Part shown: in pieces, positions 1 to 6,852 of the stretch
Layout: the number at the start of each line of letters is the position of its first letter
How positions within the stretch are numbered: the stretch's first letter is position 1
Assembly: GCF_002027555.1 (NCBI RefSeq)
Contig: NZ_MXAP01000104.1
Span: forward strand, 1 to 13,512
DNA: 13,512 nt
Source of the DNA: Moraxella equi
GTDB lineage: Bacteria > Pseudomonadota > Gammaproteobacteria > Pseudomonadales > Moraxellaceae
Direction of reading: 5' to 3'
Program-made: the position numbers and the translations under genes
The notes under the pieces: model-generated
Database searches by the model: none
What the model was told of the DNA's origin: nothing
What the model saw: the letters and a program-made list of their open reading frames with translations, nothing else

Positions 1-123
1 GTTTGCTTTCCAGTTTAAAATGGTGCGGGTGCTGATATTGTACTCTTCGGCAAGCTGTCGGTAGGTTTTACCACAATTTAGTTGCCTTAGTACTTGTTGT
101 CTAAAATCATCTGAGTATGCCAT
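1..123 (-). CDS. IS630-family transposase, N-terminal fragment (cut by window edge)
   Basis: Forty-one codons are visible, starting MAYSDDFRQQVLRQLNCGK and ending in ISTRTILNWKAN. The pattern (Y-S-x-D-F-R at the start, a GKTYRQLAEEYNIS helix-turn-helix, then T-I-x-N-W-K) is the N-terminal DNA-binding domain typical of IS630 transposases. The catalytic DDE domain would lie beyond the left edge. A TACAAT -10-like hexamer sits at 130-135, only 6 nt upstream of the ATG, so an mRNA from it would be leaderless or nearly so. No Shine-Dalgarno is present. The upstream reading frame stays open into the interrupted FrpC-like gene, so a fusion protein could also be made. Family assignment is by pattern recognition of a short piece. 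Confidence 0.72.
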   Translation of the reverse strand, partial: MAYSDDFRQQVLRQLNCGKTYRQLAEEYNISTRTILNWKAN

Positions 124-158
124 AGGGGTATTGTAGCATATTTTGGGTTCGGTTGGTA
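1..158 (-). mobile_element. IS630-family insertion sequence, 5' end only
   Basis: The left edge of the window is the transposase-proximal end of an insertion sequence; the rest lies outside. The boundary is placed at a TATA at 157-160, because IS630/Tc1-mariner elements insert at and duplicate a TA. The sequence just inside it is non-coding and is followed after about 35 nt by the transposase start. The element sits inside the FrpC-like gene that starts at 1518 and is read in the same direction. The other terminal repeat is not visible, so the exact end is an inference from the TA rule and from where the host gene's composition stops. Confidence 0.65.
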
Positions 159-1518
159 TAGCACCGCCACCGCCTGCAATGCCCACCGCACCTTTTTGGG
201 AACTAGAGCTTCTTATCGACAAGAAAATCGGCTTTTCATAATCTTGATAATCAGGATCGGTTTTTGCCCACGCTTTGAGCAAGCCGTCCATCATCGACAG
301 CTGTTCATCTTTGCTTTTGGCATTTAGGTAATTGACGACGATATTTCTAAGCTCAGAAGATAGTGTCATTGCCTCGCTTAGACTTCTGACACGCCCAGAG
401 CCTTGTAGATTTGGCAATCTGTCATCTGTATTTTTTACACCATCGAGATGTTTGGTGTACACACCATGAAAGTTAAAATTCACATCGCCCATGACACCTG
501 TTTTGCCATCATGTTTCTCATAACTGCCAAGCTGAGTCAGTTTATTGCCTCCTGTCAGGTTTTTGTCCACCTCTTGATAATCAAGGTTTAACGCACTAAT
601 ACCAAGCTCATGAAGTCCAAATAACTCCCCAACATCACTCACGCCATCACTGTCCAAATCACGCCATACCCTAAGCTCATCAAACTTGGTATCATCGGCA
701 TTAATCTTGCCATTACCATCGCTGTCTAGGTCGGCAAGTGCCTCATAGCCGTGCTTGGCGGTCTCACCTGTGCTCAAAATCATGCTGTCACCAAACACCT
801 CTCGCCCATCATTAATAACACCATCGCCATTGCGATCTAGCACCAGTATGCCATCATCTTTTTTCACCCAGCCTGTCGCATGAGCAATGCCATCACCATC
901 ATGATCAAAAACAGCTTTCTTTAATTTATCATGAGCAATCGTCTCTATGCCATCACCATCTAAGTCGAGTACAATCGGATCATAGAAATAATGAAACCCT
1001 GAGCGGTTGATACCTGCCCATTTGGCAAAGGCTTCGGCAAGGTCATCAGGAAGGTCATCGAAGGGGTTATTGTATCTATTTTTATCTAAGAATTCCTGCA
1101 ATTTACCATTGGTTCGTGGATCTTTCTCAAAGTCAGTCACTAATAAGCCATTATCAAGAGCTTTCTTGATGTCATTAGCTATCTTTTCAGGAGCATATTC
1201 ATCTGTCATCTCATATTTACTACCGATTTCCGCTCCAACTTTATTATTCCAAACATCCATTGCGGCATCTCTAGAGTCATCAGATTTCGAGATTACCTCA
1301 TTAAACATCCCCAATATATTTGCAGTATGCTCGCCTGTCATTTGAGCAAACCTTGCACTCACATATGCATGACGAAATGCATCACTAGAATCATTCCAAC
1401 CAGTATCAGAACCCCAATAATGGGCAGCTTCACCATTAAATACCTCTTTCATTTTAAGGGCAGCACCTGCAACACCGCCACCAATCAAAGCACCAATTGT
1501 AATAGGACCAATTGCCAT
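159..1518 (-). pseudogene. FrpC/ApxIVA-like self-processing-module protein, 3' end displaced by IS insertion
   Basis: The ATG at 1518 follows a GAGAGG Shine-Dalgarno and lies 3 nt after the stop of the 158-residue gene, so the two are translationally coupled. About 453 residues remain. Residues 1-25 are hydrophobic and Gly/Ala-rich. Residues about 40-106 form a helical domain with DAFRHAYVSA and MDVWNNKVG motifs, resembling a conserved domain I recall as DUF6973 (unverified). Residues about 180-360 match the self-processing module of Neisseria FrpC and Actinobacillus ApxIVA: YDPIVLDLDGDGIE with the scissile bond Asp180-Pro181, several Asp-rich calcium loops (LDRNGDG, LDSDGNG, LDSDGVSD) and a KNLTGGNKLTQLGSY stretch. 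Residues about 365-425 carry the LPNLQGSGRVRSL and LLKAWAKTDP segments usual downstream. In known members the module cuts Asp-Pro in a calcium-dependent way and can link the new carboxyl to a lysine. Glycine-rich nonapeptide repeats and a type I secretion signal are absent here; they would lie beyond the insertion. The gene is probably inactive. Confidence 0.72.
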
Positions 1519-1521
1519 ATA

Positions 1522-1998
1522 CTAAACCTCTCTTATTTTAAAGTAAATATAAACATCTTCATGCTTGGTTTTTTCAAATACAATGTTACGACCACCATAA
1601 CATTGGGAAATTTTAAAATCTGGTACAGCCTCTCCAGTAATTTTATACATTCTTGGGTTTCCCTTATCATGTGAATTAAACACTATAATCCACCTATACG
1701 AATCACTCTTACCAAAAAAACCATTAATTCTTTGCTCAATAAAACTTTTTGAACGATTGCCAATCACCATTTCGTTAAATGGTAAAGATTTATAAGATGG
1801 AGCAATACACAACACATCATTTTCTCCATATTCAATATAATCACCAATGTGAAATTTATTGTGTTTTGTAAGTTCATTAGCAATAGCATTAGACAAAAAT
1901 CCATCAAATTTTCTAGGGAAAATATGATAATAATATCCCAAACCATATATAGCCATACAAAAAAATATTAGCGCAATACATCTTATTCCAAGAGTCAT
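1522..1998 (-). CDS. Hypothetical membrane-anchored protein upstream of the self-processing protein
   Basis: A 158-residue protein starting MTLGIRCIALIFF. The ATG at 1998 has a good AAGGAA Shine-Dalgarno. Residues about 5-27 form one hydrophobic segment, either an uncleaved signal anchor or a signal peptide; there is no lipobox cysteine. The rest is a soluble domain of mixed charge containing GDYIEYGENDVLCIAPSYK and RWIIVFNSHDKGNPRMYKITGEAVPDFK, probably beta-rich and facing the periplasm. I do not recognise a family. Its stop lies 3 nt before the start of the FrpC-like gene, and that gene's Shine-Dalgarno is inside this one. In Neisseria, frpC is likewise preceded by a small envelope protein (FrpD), so a partner or immunity role is possible. 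That is analogy only; no similarity to FrpD is visible. Confidence 0.7.
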   Translation of the reverse strand: MTLGIRCIALIFFCMAIYGLGYYYHIFPRKFDGFLSNAIANELTKHNKFHIGDYIEYGENDVLCIAPSYKSLPFNEMVIGNRSKSFIEQRINGFFGKSDSYRWIIVFNSHDKGNPRMYKITGEAVPDFKISQCYGGRNIVFEKTKHEDVYIYFKIREV

Positions 1999-2085
1999 AG
2001 CAATTCCTTAATATTTTATCACACTTAAAAACATGCCATAGCAAATTTTGTATTTTTGACCATCGCCTATGATTAACCACAAAAT

Positions 2086-2463
2086 CTATTTTGAATATAT
2101 CAGCAGAAATGATAAAAATAATGCTGTTATACATGTTGATTTTAAAAACTCATATAATGCATATAAAATGACCATGTATGATGGATATAAATTTTTATAA
2201 GCATATTTATCATCAGATTGAATATTTATTTCATGATTCACTCTTTTTTTGAAATCACCGTCAATCTTATTAAATAATACCATATAACCAATTGATAAAG
2301 ATGTATGATACTTATTGTAAGAACTTAAACCTAATTCTGTATATCCATAATGATTGGTCATTAATAAAGCAGACATAACCACTGGATAACCAATAAAACC
2401 AAGCCAACCTGCTGGCTCTGAAAATTTTTGATAATTTGTATCACTCATTACAAAAAATCCCAT
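2086..2463 (-). CDS. Small hypothetical membrane protein
   Basis: 125 residues from the ATG at 2463, or 120 if translation begins at the in-frame ATG at 2448 (MSDTNYQKF). Neither start has a strong Shine-Dalgarno; the second has a GGGA 9 nt upstream. Hydrophobic stretches lie at residues about 19-36 (GWLGFIGYPVVMSALLM), weakly about 56-65, and about 94-124 (a long YMVILYALYEFL to ALFLSFLLIY run), giving two or three membrane segments. The middle is polar (KIDGDFKKRVNHEINIQSDDKY). No family recognised. It lies in the run of small same-strand genes leading to the FrpC-like gene, 44 nt after the previous gene and 87 nt before the next. It could be an immunity or accessory protein. Codon use is very A+T-rich, like its cluster and unlike the adjacent sdh genes. 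Confidence 0.6.
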   Translation of the reverse strand: MGFFVMSDTNYQKFSEPAGWLGFIGYPVVMSALLMTNHYGYTELGLSSYNKYHTSLSIGYMVLFNKIDGDFKKRVNHEINIQSDDKYAYKNLYPSYMVILYALYEFLKSTCITALFLSFLLIYSK

Positions 2464-2507
2464 GATTTGCTATTTTATTTGAAACACAATACCATTATAA
2501 ATCATAA

Positions 2508-2933
2508 TTACTCTCCTACTGAGTTAATCTTAATAAGATAAGGTATTTTCTTATCTCGTACTTTTTTACCAAAATCTTCGTAATATTCTGTGCTGTATGT
2601 TAAACATACCAAATCACCTTGTTTGGCGTTTTTAGCACCCAAATCAGATCTTCTACTTCTCACAAAATGCAAATCTTCACCCTGCTTGTTTTTAATTGAA
2701 AAATAATCAATGTTTCTATTTCTAGGGTCATCAGAATCAGGGGAGGAATAAAACTCAATAAGATGTCCACACTCATCTTTTGACGCTGATTGGAGTTTTT
2801 TTACCTGATTGGGTTTTATATAAAAGTAATAGACAGCACAAAAGAGTGAACCCATAACAATAATAAAAATGATTTGCTCTTTAAAAGACTGCACAAGATG
2901 TTCTGTTGAGCCGTATTCTGGTTCTTTTGACAT
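2508..2933 (-). CDS. Hypothetical single-pass membrane protein
   Basis: I choose the ATG at 2933 (141 residues, MSKEPEYGSTEHL). The frame extends 15 nt further only through a TTG, whereas a GGGA Shine-Dalgarno lies about 8 nt before this ATG. Residues about 20-42 (IIFIIVMGSLFCAVYYFYIK) form one transmembrane helix with a short N-terminal tail. The remainder is a soluble domain containing DECGHLIEFYSS, NIDYFSIKNKQGEDLHFVRSR and GDLVCLTYSTEYYEDFG, which looks like a small beta domain. Two cysteines (in DECGH and LVCLT) could pair if it faces the periplasm. No family recognised. Its start lies 5 nt after the stop of a 19-codon ORF that has a strong Shine-Dalgarno, so it may be translationally coupled to that short frame. 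Confidence 0.68.
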   Translation of the reverse strand: MSKEPEYGSTEHLVQSFKEQIIFIIVMGSLFCAVYYFYIKPNQVKKLQSASKDECGHLIEFYSSPDSDDPRNRNIDYFSIKNKQGEDLHFVRSRRSDLGAKNAKQGDLVCLTYSTEYYEDFGKKVRDKKIPYLIKINSVGE

Positions 2934-2938
2934 ATAGT

Positions 2939-2998
2939 TTATTCCCAATAATTGGCAGTAACACCAAACTTTAACTTACCATAACCAAATGCTGTCAT
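2939..2998 (-). CDS. Putative 19-residue small ORF or leader peptide
   Basis: The ATG at 2998 follows an AAGGAG Shine-Dalgarno with 8-nt spacing, the best ribosome-binding site in the cluster. It encodes MTAFGYGKLKFGVTANYWE and stops at 2939, 5 nt before the ATG of the 141-residue protein. The length and position suit a coupling or leader peptide. It could equally be the surviving start of a decayed gene, since a strong ribosome site on so short a frame is otherwise wasted. No family recognised; translation is not demonstrated. Confidence 0.4.
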   Translation of the reverse strand: MTAFGYGKLKFGVTANYWE

Positions 2999-3026
2999 TT
3001 TGCTTGCTCCTTATCTTTGCTAAAAA

Positions 3027-3518
3027 TTAAATCAATATAGATAAAAATATGATAAAAACCCAAAATAAATCTACATACCTGCTAGTTCTTTCAAGATATT
3101 TTTTTACTTTTTTAATCTCATCTTCCGATGTAGAAACATAAATAATTTCCTGAGTTACTTGACTAACAAATTTACCACTAACAATAATAGCATCATTACT
3201 ATGTTCATCGTCATCGGTAAAGGATACAATACTAACATTATAACCAGTAAAGTCATCGCCAGAATACTTATCTAAACAGAGATTATTTTCTTTAACAATT
3301 GTATCCATACATTTTAGGTTATACGCCTCATCATTATTTTTTCTAACAAATACTCTTTTAAATTTTTCAGTACTTACATTATAAGACAAACCATCAGGTA
3401 GGTTTATTGGGATATGTTTAGCACCCTGCACAACATTAGTAATGGGCTTTATAGATAAAATGATGGGTATGGGTAAAAAAACAAAGAAAAATAGGATTTT
3501 TCTTTTGATTGTACTCAT
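3027..3518 (-). CDS. Hypothetical protein with N- and C-terminal membrane segments
   Basis: 163 residues; the ATG at 3518 follows a strong GAGGGAG Shine-Dalgarno. Residues about 6-24 (RKILFFFVFLPIPIILSI) form a membrane anchor. The last 16 residues (VDLFWVFIIFLSILI) form a second hydrophobic segment that ends at the stop codon. Between them is a polar domain rich in Asp, Lys and Ser, with KCMDTIVKENNLCLDKYSGDD (two cysteines 11 residues apart) and a DDDEHSND acidic patch; with both ends in the inner membrane it would most likely face the periplasm. No family recognised. It is the first gene of the minus-strand cluster leading to the FrpC-like gene, about 20 nt ahead of the 19-codon ORF. A candidate accessory or immunity protein by position only. 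Confidence 0.66.
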   Translation of the reverse strand: MSTIKRKILFFFVFLPIPIILSIKPITNVVQGAKHIPINLPDGLSYNVSTEKFKRVFVRKNNDEAYNLKCMDTIVKENNLCLDKYSGDDFTGYNVSIVSFTDDDEHSNDAIIVSGKFVSQVTQEIIYVSTSEDEIKKVKKYLERTSRYVDLFWVFIIFLSILI

Positions 3519-3572
3519 ATTTACTCCCTCTACTGATATACCAAACGAACTTTACAATAAATACAAATTGTA

Positions 3573-3587
3573 GGTGCGTAATACACC
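3573..3587. repeat. Short imperfect palindrome, REP-like
   Basis: GGTGCGTAATACACC is an imperfect 15-bp palindrome in the gap between the sdhB terminator and the first gene of the accessory cluster. Motifs of the GGTGCG...CGCACC type are common as dispersed repeats in many bacteria. Only one copy is seen here, so this is a weak call. Confidence 0.25.
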
Positions 3588-3716
3588 CCATTTTAAATCC
3601 AACTTTTAATAGTGCAATAGGTAGGCATCTTACATCCAAAATAGAGCTTGTGCTAACTTTGAAGTTTATGAGCATAAATTTTAATGAATAATTAAAAATT
3701 AAACTTAACCTGTGAT

Positions 3717-3746
3717 AAAAAAACCGCACTTTAAAAGTACGGTTTT
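3717..3746 (-). terminator. Intrinsic terminator of the sdhCDAB operon, built on an uptake-sequence core
   Basis: Read on the minus strand, AAAACCGTACTT (3746-3735) pairs with AAGTGCGGTTTT (3731-3720) through one T-G wobble across a short loop, followed by a run of seven T. It lies 18 nt after the sdhB stop. The 3' arm contains AAGTGCGGT (3731-3723), the exact 9-nt core of the Haemophilus influenzae DNA uptake sequence; the 5' arm, read on the plus strand, has AAGTACGGT, one base off. Inverted uptake sequences serving as terminators are a known Pasteurellaceae habit. Confidence 0.85.
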
Positions 3747-3764
3747 AAAACACTCAAAGTCAGC

Positions 3765-4475
3765 TTAACCCGCCGCATCAAGTAGCATATTACGGATATG
3801 ACCGATTGCCTTAGTGGGGTTTAGTCCTTTGGGGCAAACCGATACGCAGTTCATGATACCACGACAACGGAACAAGCTAAATGGGTCGTCAAGTCTGGCA
3901 AGACGGGCTTGGGTGTCGGTATCACGGCTGTCGATGATAAAACGGTAGCCGTTAAGCAGGGCTGATGGACCAAGAAACTTGTCTGGGTTCCACCAAAATG
4001 ATGGGCAAGACGTAGAACAGCACGCACACAAGATACATTCATAAAGTCCGTTCATTTTTTCACGGTCTTCTGGCGACTGCAAACGCTCTTTTGGCGGAGC
4101 GGGTTGTGAGTTGATTAGGAATGGATGAACTTTTTCGTACTGGGCATAAAACTGGTTCATGTCCACCACCAAGTCTTTGATGACTGGCAAACCTGGTAAG
4201 GGACGAACGATGATTTTCTCGGGCAAGGTGTTCATGTTGATAAGACACGCCAAACCGTTTTTGCCATTGATATTCATACCATCCGAGCCACAGATACCCT
4301 CACGGCATGAACGGCGGAATGTCAAGGTTTCGTCCTGTTTTTTTAGGCGTAGTAGCACGTCTAGTAGCATACGGTCGGTATCTAGTAGCTCAATCTCATA
4401 TGTTTGCATATAAGGGGCTTTGTCTTTGTCTGGGTCGTAGCGATAAATCTCTACAATGCGTTTGCCTCGACTCAT
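3765..4475 (-). CDS. sdhB: Succinate dehydrogenase iron-sulfur subunit
   Basis: This subunit passes electrons from the flavoprotein to quinone in complex II on the inner face of the cytoplasmic membrane. I start at the ATG at 4475 ([15 protein letters not shown], 236 residues), which has an ideal GGAG six bases upstream; the in-frame ATG at 4487 has none. The N-terminal ferredoxin-like domain binds [2Fe-2S] through C57, C62 and C77, with D65 where a fourth Cys might be, as in E. coli. The C-terminal domain has [13 protein letters not shown]147, C150, C153 and C214 for [4Fe-4S], and C157, C204 and C210 for [3Fe-4S]. The length equals the family norm (238 in E. coli). It is the last gene of sdhCDAB, separated from sdhA by an unusually long 133-nt gap that contains a perfect hairpin, and is followed by an intrinsic terminator. 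All ligands are intact. Confidence 0.97.
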   Translation of the reverse strand: MSRGKRIVEIYRYDPDKDKAPYMQTYEIELLDTDRMLLDVLLRLKKQDETLTFRRSCREGICGSDGMNINGKNGLACLINMNTLPEKIIVRPLPGLPVIKDLVVDMNQFYAQYEKVHPFLINSQPAPPKERLQSPEDREKMNGLYECILCACCSTSCPSFWWNPDKFLGPSALLNGYRFIIDSRDTDTQARLARLDDPFSLFRCRGIMNCVSVCPKGLNPTKAIGHIRNMLLDAAG

Positions 4476-4567
4476 GGGTTTCTCCATTGGGAATTTGGGA
4501 TTTTTAACTGTTTTTGTTAAAAAGACCTAATTTAAATTTGAAATGATACATTTTGCAAATCATCTAT

Positions 4568-4595
4568 ATAAGTTGGGCTTTTACACCCAACTTAT
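4568..4595. repeat. Perfect hairpin in the sdhA-sdhB gap
   Basis: ATAAGTTGGG (4568-4577) and CCCAACTTAT (4586-4595) form a perfect 10-bp stem with an 8-nt loop, 13 nt downstream of the sdhA stop in the operon transcript. No T-run follows on the minus strand, so it is not a standard terminator. In the mRNA it could protect the sdhCDA portion from 3' exonucleases or set the ratio of SdhA to SdhB. The hairpin is seen; its role is inferred. Confidence 0.6.
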
Positions 4596-4608
4596 CGATT
4601 TGTCAAAA

Positions 4609-6459
4609 TTAGAACGTACGCACTCGTGGCTCACAATACTCCACAGTCAAAGGCTGTTTGCGTACAGGCTTATACACCACACGGTTGCCCTCAGAGTACC
4701 ATAGCGTATGCTTCATCCACTCATGGTCGTTACGTCCTAGTGGGGCGTAGCTGTCATCTTCTGGCTTTTCATAATCTAGCACGCTGTGAGCCCCACGGCA
4801 TTCATGACGCAAGGACGCTGATAGCATGGTCGCTTTTGCCACTTCGTAAAGGTTGGCAACTTCGAGCGCCTCAATGCGAGCGGTGTTAAAGACGGCTGAT
4901 TTGTCTTTTAGGTGGATTTGGGCAACTTTTGGAGCCAGTGCCATGATTTTTTCTACACCTTCATCCATCAAAGCCTGCGTACGGAACACCCCAGCGTGAG
5001 ACTGCATGATGTTGCGAATTTCATCGGCAACTTCTTGGGCGTTGTAGCCTTCGGTAGAGTTTTGTAGCTTGTCAAGACGAGACTGCGTGTAGTCCAACAC
5101 TCGTGGGTCAAGTGGCTTATAACTGCGGTCTGATTTGGCAAATTCATCTAGGATATGCTGACCTGCCGCACGACCAAACACCACCAAGTCAAGTAGCGAG
5201 TTCGTGCCTAGGCGGTTTGCACCGTGTACTGACACGCACGCACATTCGCCAATGGCGTACAAGCCTTTGACCACACGACCTTCGGTATATAGACCTTGTT
5301 CGTCCACATGTCCGTCAAGCACAGGCACGGTTACTTGACCGTGAATGTTGGTTGGGATACCACCCATCATGTAGTGAATGGTAGGCACAACAGGCACCGC
5401 TTCTTTGGCGATGTCCACGTTGGCAAAGTTATGGCTAATCTCAAACACAGACGGCAAACGTTTCATCAAGGTGTCCAGACCCAAATGCGTCATGTCCATC
5501 AAAATATAGTCGCCATTAGGACCACAGCCACGACCTTCTTTAATCTCTTGGTCCATAGAACGAGAGACGAAATCACGGGGGGCTAAGTCTTTTAGTGTCG
5601 GTGCATAACGCTCCATGAACGGCTCGCCATGCTTGTTACGCAAAATCGCACCTTCACCACGACAGCCTTCGGTCAAAAGCACGCCCGCTCCTGCCACGCC
5701 CGTTGGGTGAAATTGCCAAAATTCCATGTCTTGTAATGGAATGCCTGCACGCACCGCCATGCCAAGACCGTCCCCTGTGTTGATGTAGGCGTTGGTTGAT
5801 GCGCGGAAAATACGTCCTGCACCACCTGTTGCCAGTACGGTTGTTTGGGCTTGGAATACTGAGATGTTGCCTGTTTCTTGGTCAAGGGCAATCACGCCAT
5901 TGATGTTGCCGTCTGCGTCCTTGATAAGGTCAAGGGCAATCCACTCCACAAAAAACTGCGTGCCTTTTTCTAGGTTCTTTTGGTAAAGGGTGTGCAAAAG
6001 AGCGTGTCCTGTACGGTCGGCTGCCGCACACGCACGGGGAACAGGTTTTGCTCCGTATTCGGCAGAGTGTCCACCAAACGGACGCTGATAAATCGTGCCG
6101 TCTGCGTTACGGTCAAAAGGCATCCCCATATGCTCAAGCTCGTACACGACTTTTGGGGCTTCACGGCACATATATTCAATGGCGTCTTGGTCGCCCAGCC
6201 AGTCAGAGCCTTTGACGGTGTCATAAAAGTGAAAATGCCAGTTGTCAGGACTCATGTTACCCAATGACGCACCGATACCCCCTTGGGCGGCAACAGTATG
6301 ACTACGGGTTGGAAATACTTTGGTCAAAACGGCAACTTTCATACCGCCTTCAACGAGCTGTAAAGACGCTCTCATGCCTGAACCGCCACCGCCAACGATG
6401 ACCGCATCAAAGTTTAGCGTGGGGATGTTTTCAATCGGTTTTTCTGGTGCTAATGCCAT
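4609..6459 (-). CDS. sdhA: Succinate dehydrogenase flavoprotein subunit
   Basis: Catalytic subunit of complex II: oxidises succinate to fumarate and reduces a covalently bound FAD. 616 residues, against 588 in E. coli. The ATG at 6459 has an AGGA Shine-Dalgarno. Residues about 17-48 form the dinucleotide-binding fold (AVIVGGGGSGMRA); H54 in RSHTVAAQGG is the FAD-linked histidine. Active-site positions are conserved: H251 in HPTG, E266 in TEGCRGEG, R295 in RDFVSRS, H362 in HYMMGGIPT and R416 in GANRLGTNS. The C-terminal helical domain includes RHECRGAH and ends in YCEPRVRTF. It starts 36 nt after sdhD. Assignment to SdhA rather than fumarate reductase FrdA rests on the sdhCD partners and on the sequence type. 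Nothing is missing or broken. Confidence 0.98.
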   Translation of the reverse strand: MALAPEKPIENIPTLNFDAVIVGGGGSGMRASLQLVEGGMKVAVLTKVFPTRSHTVAAQGGIGASLGNMSPDNWHFHFYDTVKGSDWLGDQDAIEYMCREAPKVVYELEHMGMPFDRNADGTIYQRPFGGHSAEYGAKPVPRACAAADRTGHALLHTLYQKNLEKGTQFFVEWIALDLIKDADGNINGVIALDQETGNISVFQAQTTVLATGGAGRIFRASTNAYINTGDGLGMAVRAGIPLQDMEFWQFHPTGVAGAGVLLTEGCRGEGAILRNKHGEPFMERYAPTLKDLAPRDFVSRSMDQEIKEGRGCGPNGDYILMDMTHLGLDTLMKRLPSVFEISHNFANVDIAKEAVPVVPTIHYMMGGIPTNIHGQVTVPVLDGHVDEQGLYTEGRVVKGLYAIGECACVSVHGANRLGTNSLLDLVVFGRAAGQHILDEFAKSDRSYKPLDPRVLDYTQSRLDKLQNSTEGYNAQEVADEIRNIMQSHAGVFRTQALMDEGVEKIMALAPKVAQIHLKDKSAVFNTARIEALEVANLYEVAKATMLSASLRHECRGAHSVLDYEKPEDDSYAPLGRNDHEWMKHTLWYSEGNRVVYKPVRKQPLTVEYCEPRVRTF

Positions 6460-6495
6460 ACTATTTTTCCTATCAATGTCTTATAAAAGTGTGAT

Positions 6496-6852
6496 TTACC
6501 AAAAAATCATCACGCCCCAAAATAGGTACGCCAAAATGGCAACGATGACCACGCCTTGTAGAGCAATACGCAGTCCTGACGATTTGACATAGTCGGTAAA
6601 TACCGTCCACATACCCACCCATGCGTGAAATACGAGTGATAAAATCGCCACAAGGCTCAATAATTTCATGGGCAAGCTCATCATAAAGCCATGCCATGCT
6701 TGATAATCCACTTGATTAAATAGGAAAAATCCTACCAACACCACAGAATAAAGGGCAAGCACCACCGCACTGATACGTTGTAGCACCCAATCACGAGAGC
6801 CTGAACCTGTCAGACCTGTGGCACTTTTAATGCCTGAATTGTTTCTTTTCAT
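6496..6852 (-). CDS. sdhD: Succinate dehydrogenase membrane anchor subunit D
   Basis: Small anchor that, with SdhC, binds heme b and ubiquinone and holds complex II in the inner membrane. The ATG at 6852 shares its A with the TAA of sdhC (TAATG), the usual coupling; an upstream GTG in frame is less plausible. 118 residues (E. coli 115). Three transmembrane helices lie at about 27-46, 62-84 and 95-116. RDWVLQRISAVVLALY (R20-Y35) is the conserved entry to helix 1. H76 in FHAWVGMW is the expected heme ligand, and D87-Y88 in FTDYVK match the quinone-site pair of E. coli SdhD. sdhA follows after 36 nt. Confidence 0.95.
   Translation of the reverse strand: MKRNNSGIKSATGLTGSGSRDWVLQRISAVVLALYSVVLVGFFLFNQVDYQAWHGFMMSLPMKLLSLVAILSLVFHAWVGMWTVFTDYVKSSGLRIALQGVVIVAILAYLFWGVMIFW

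Noticed and set aside
1913..2134. 73-codon minus-strand frame
   Set aside because: Overlaps the start of the 158-residue gene and the end of the 125-residue gene in another register, with no ribosome site.
3436..3729. 97-codon minus-strand frame upstream of the 163-residue gene
   Set aside because: It begins inside the sdhB terminator and overlaps the start of the better-supported gene at 3518, which has a strong ribosome site.
4476..4487. ATG at 4487 as the sdhB start
   Set aside because: No Shine-Dalgarno before it, whereas the ATG at 4475 has GGAG at ideal spacing and matches the usual SdhB N-terminus.
5296..5586. 96-codon frame antisense to sdhA
   Set aside because: Inside a fully conserved sdhA; His- and Arg-rich shadow with no ribosome site.
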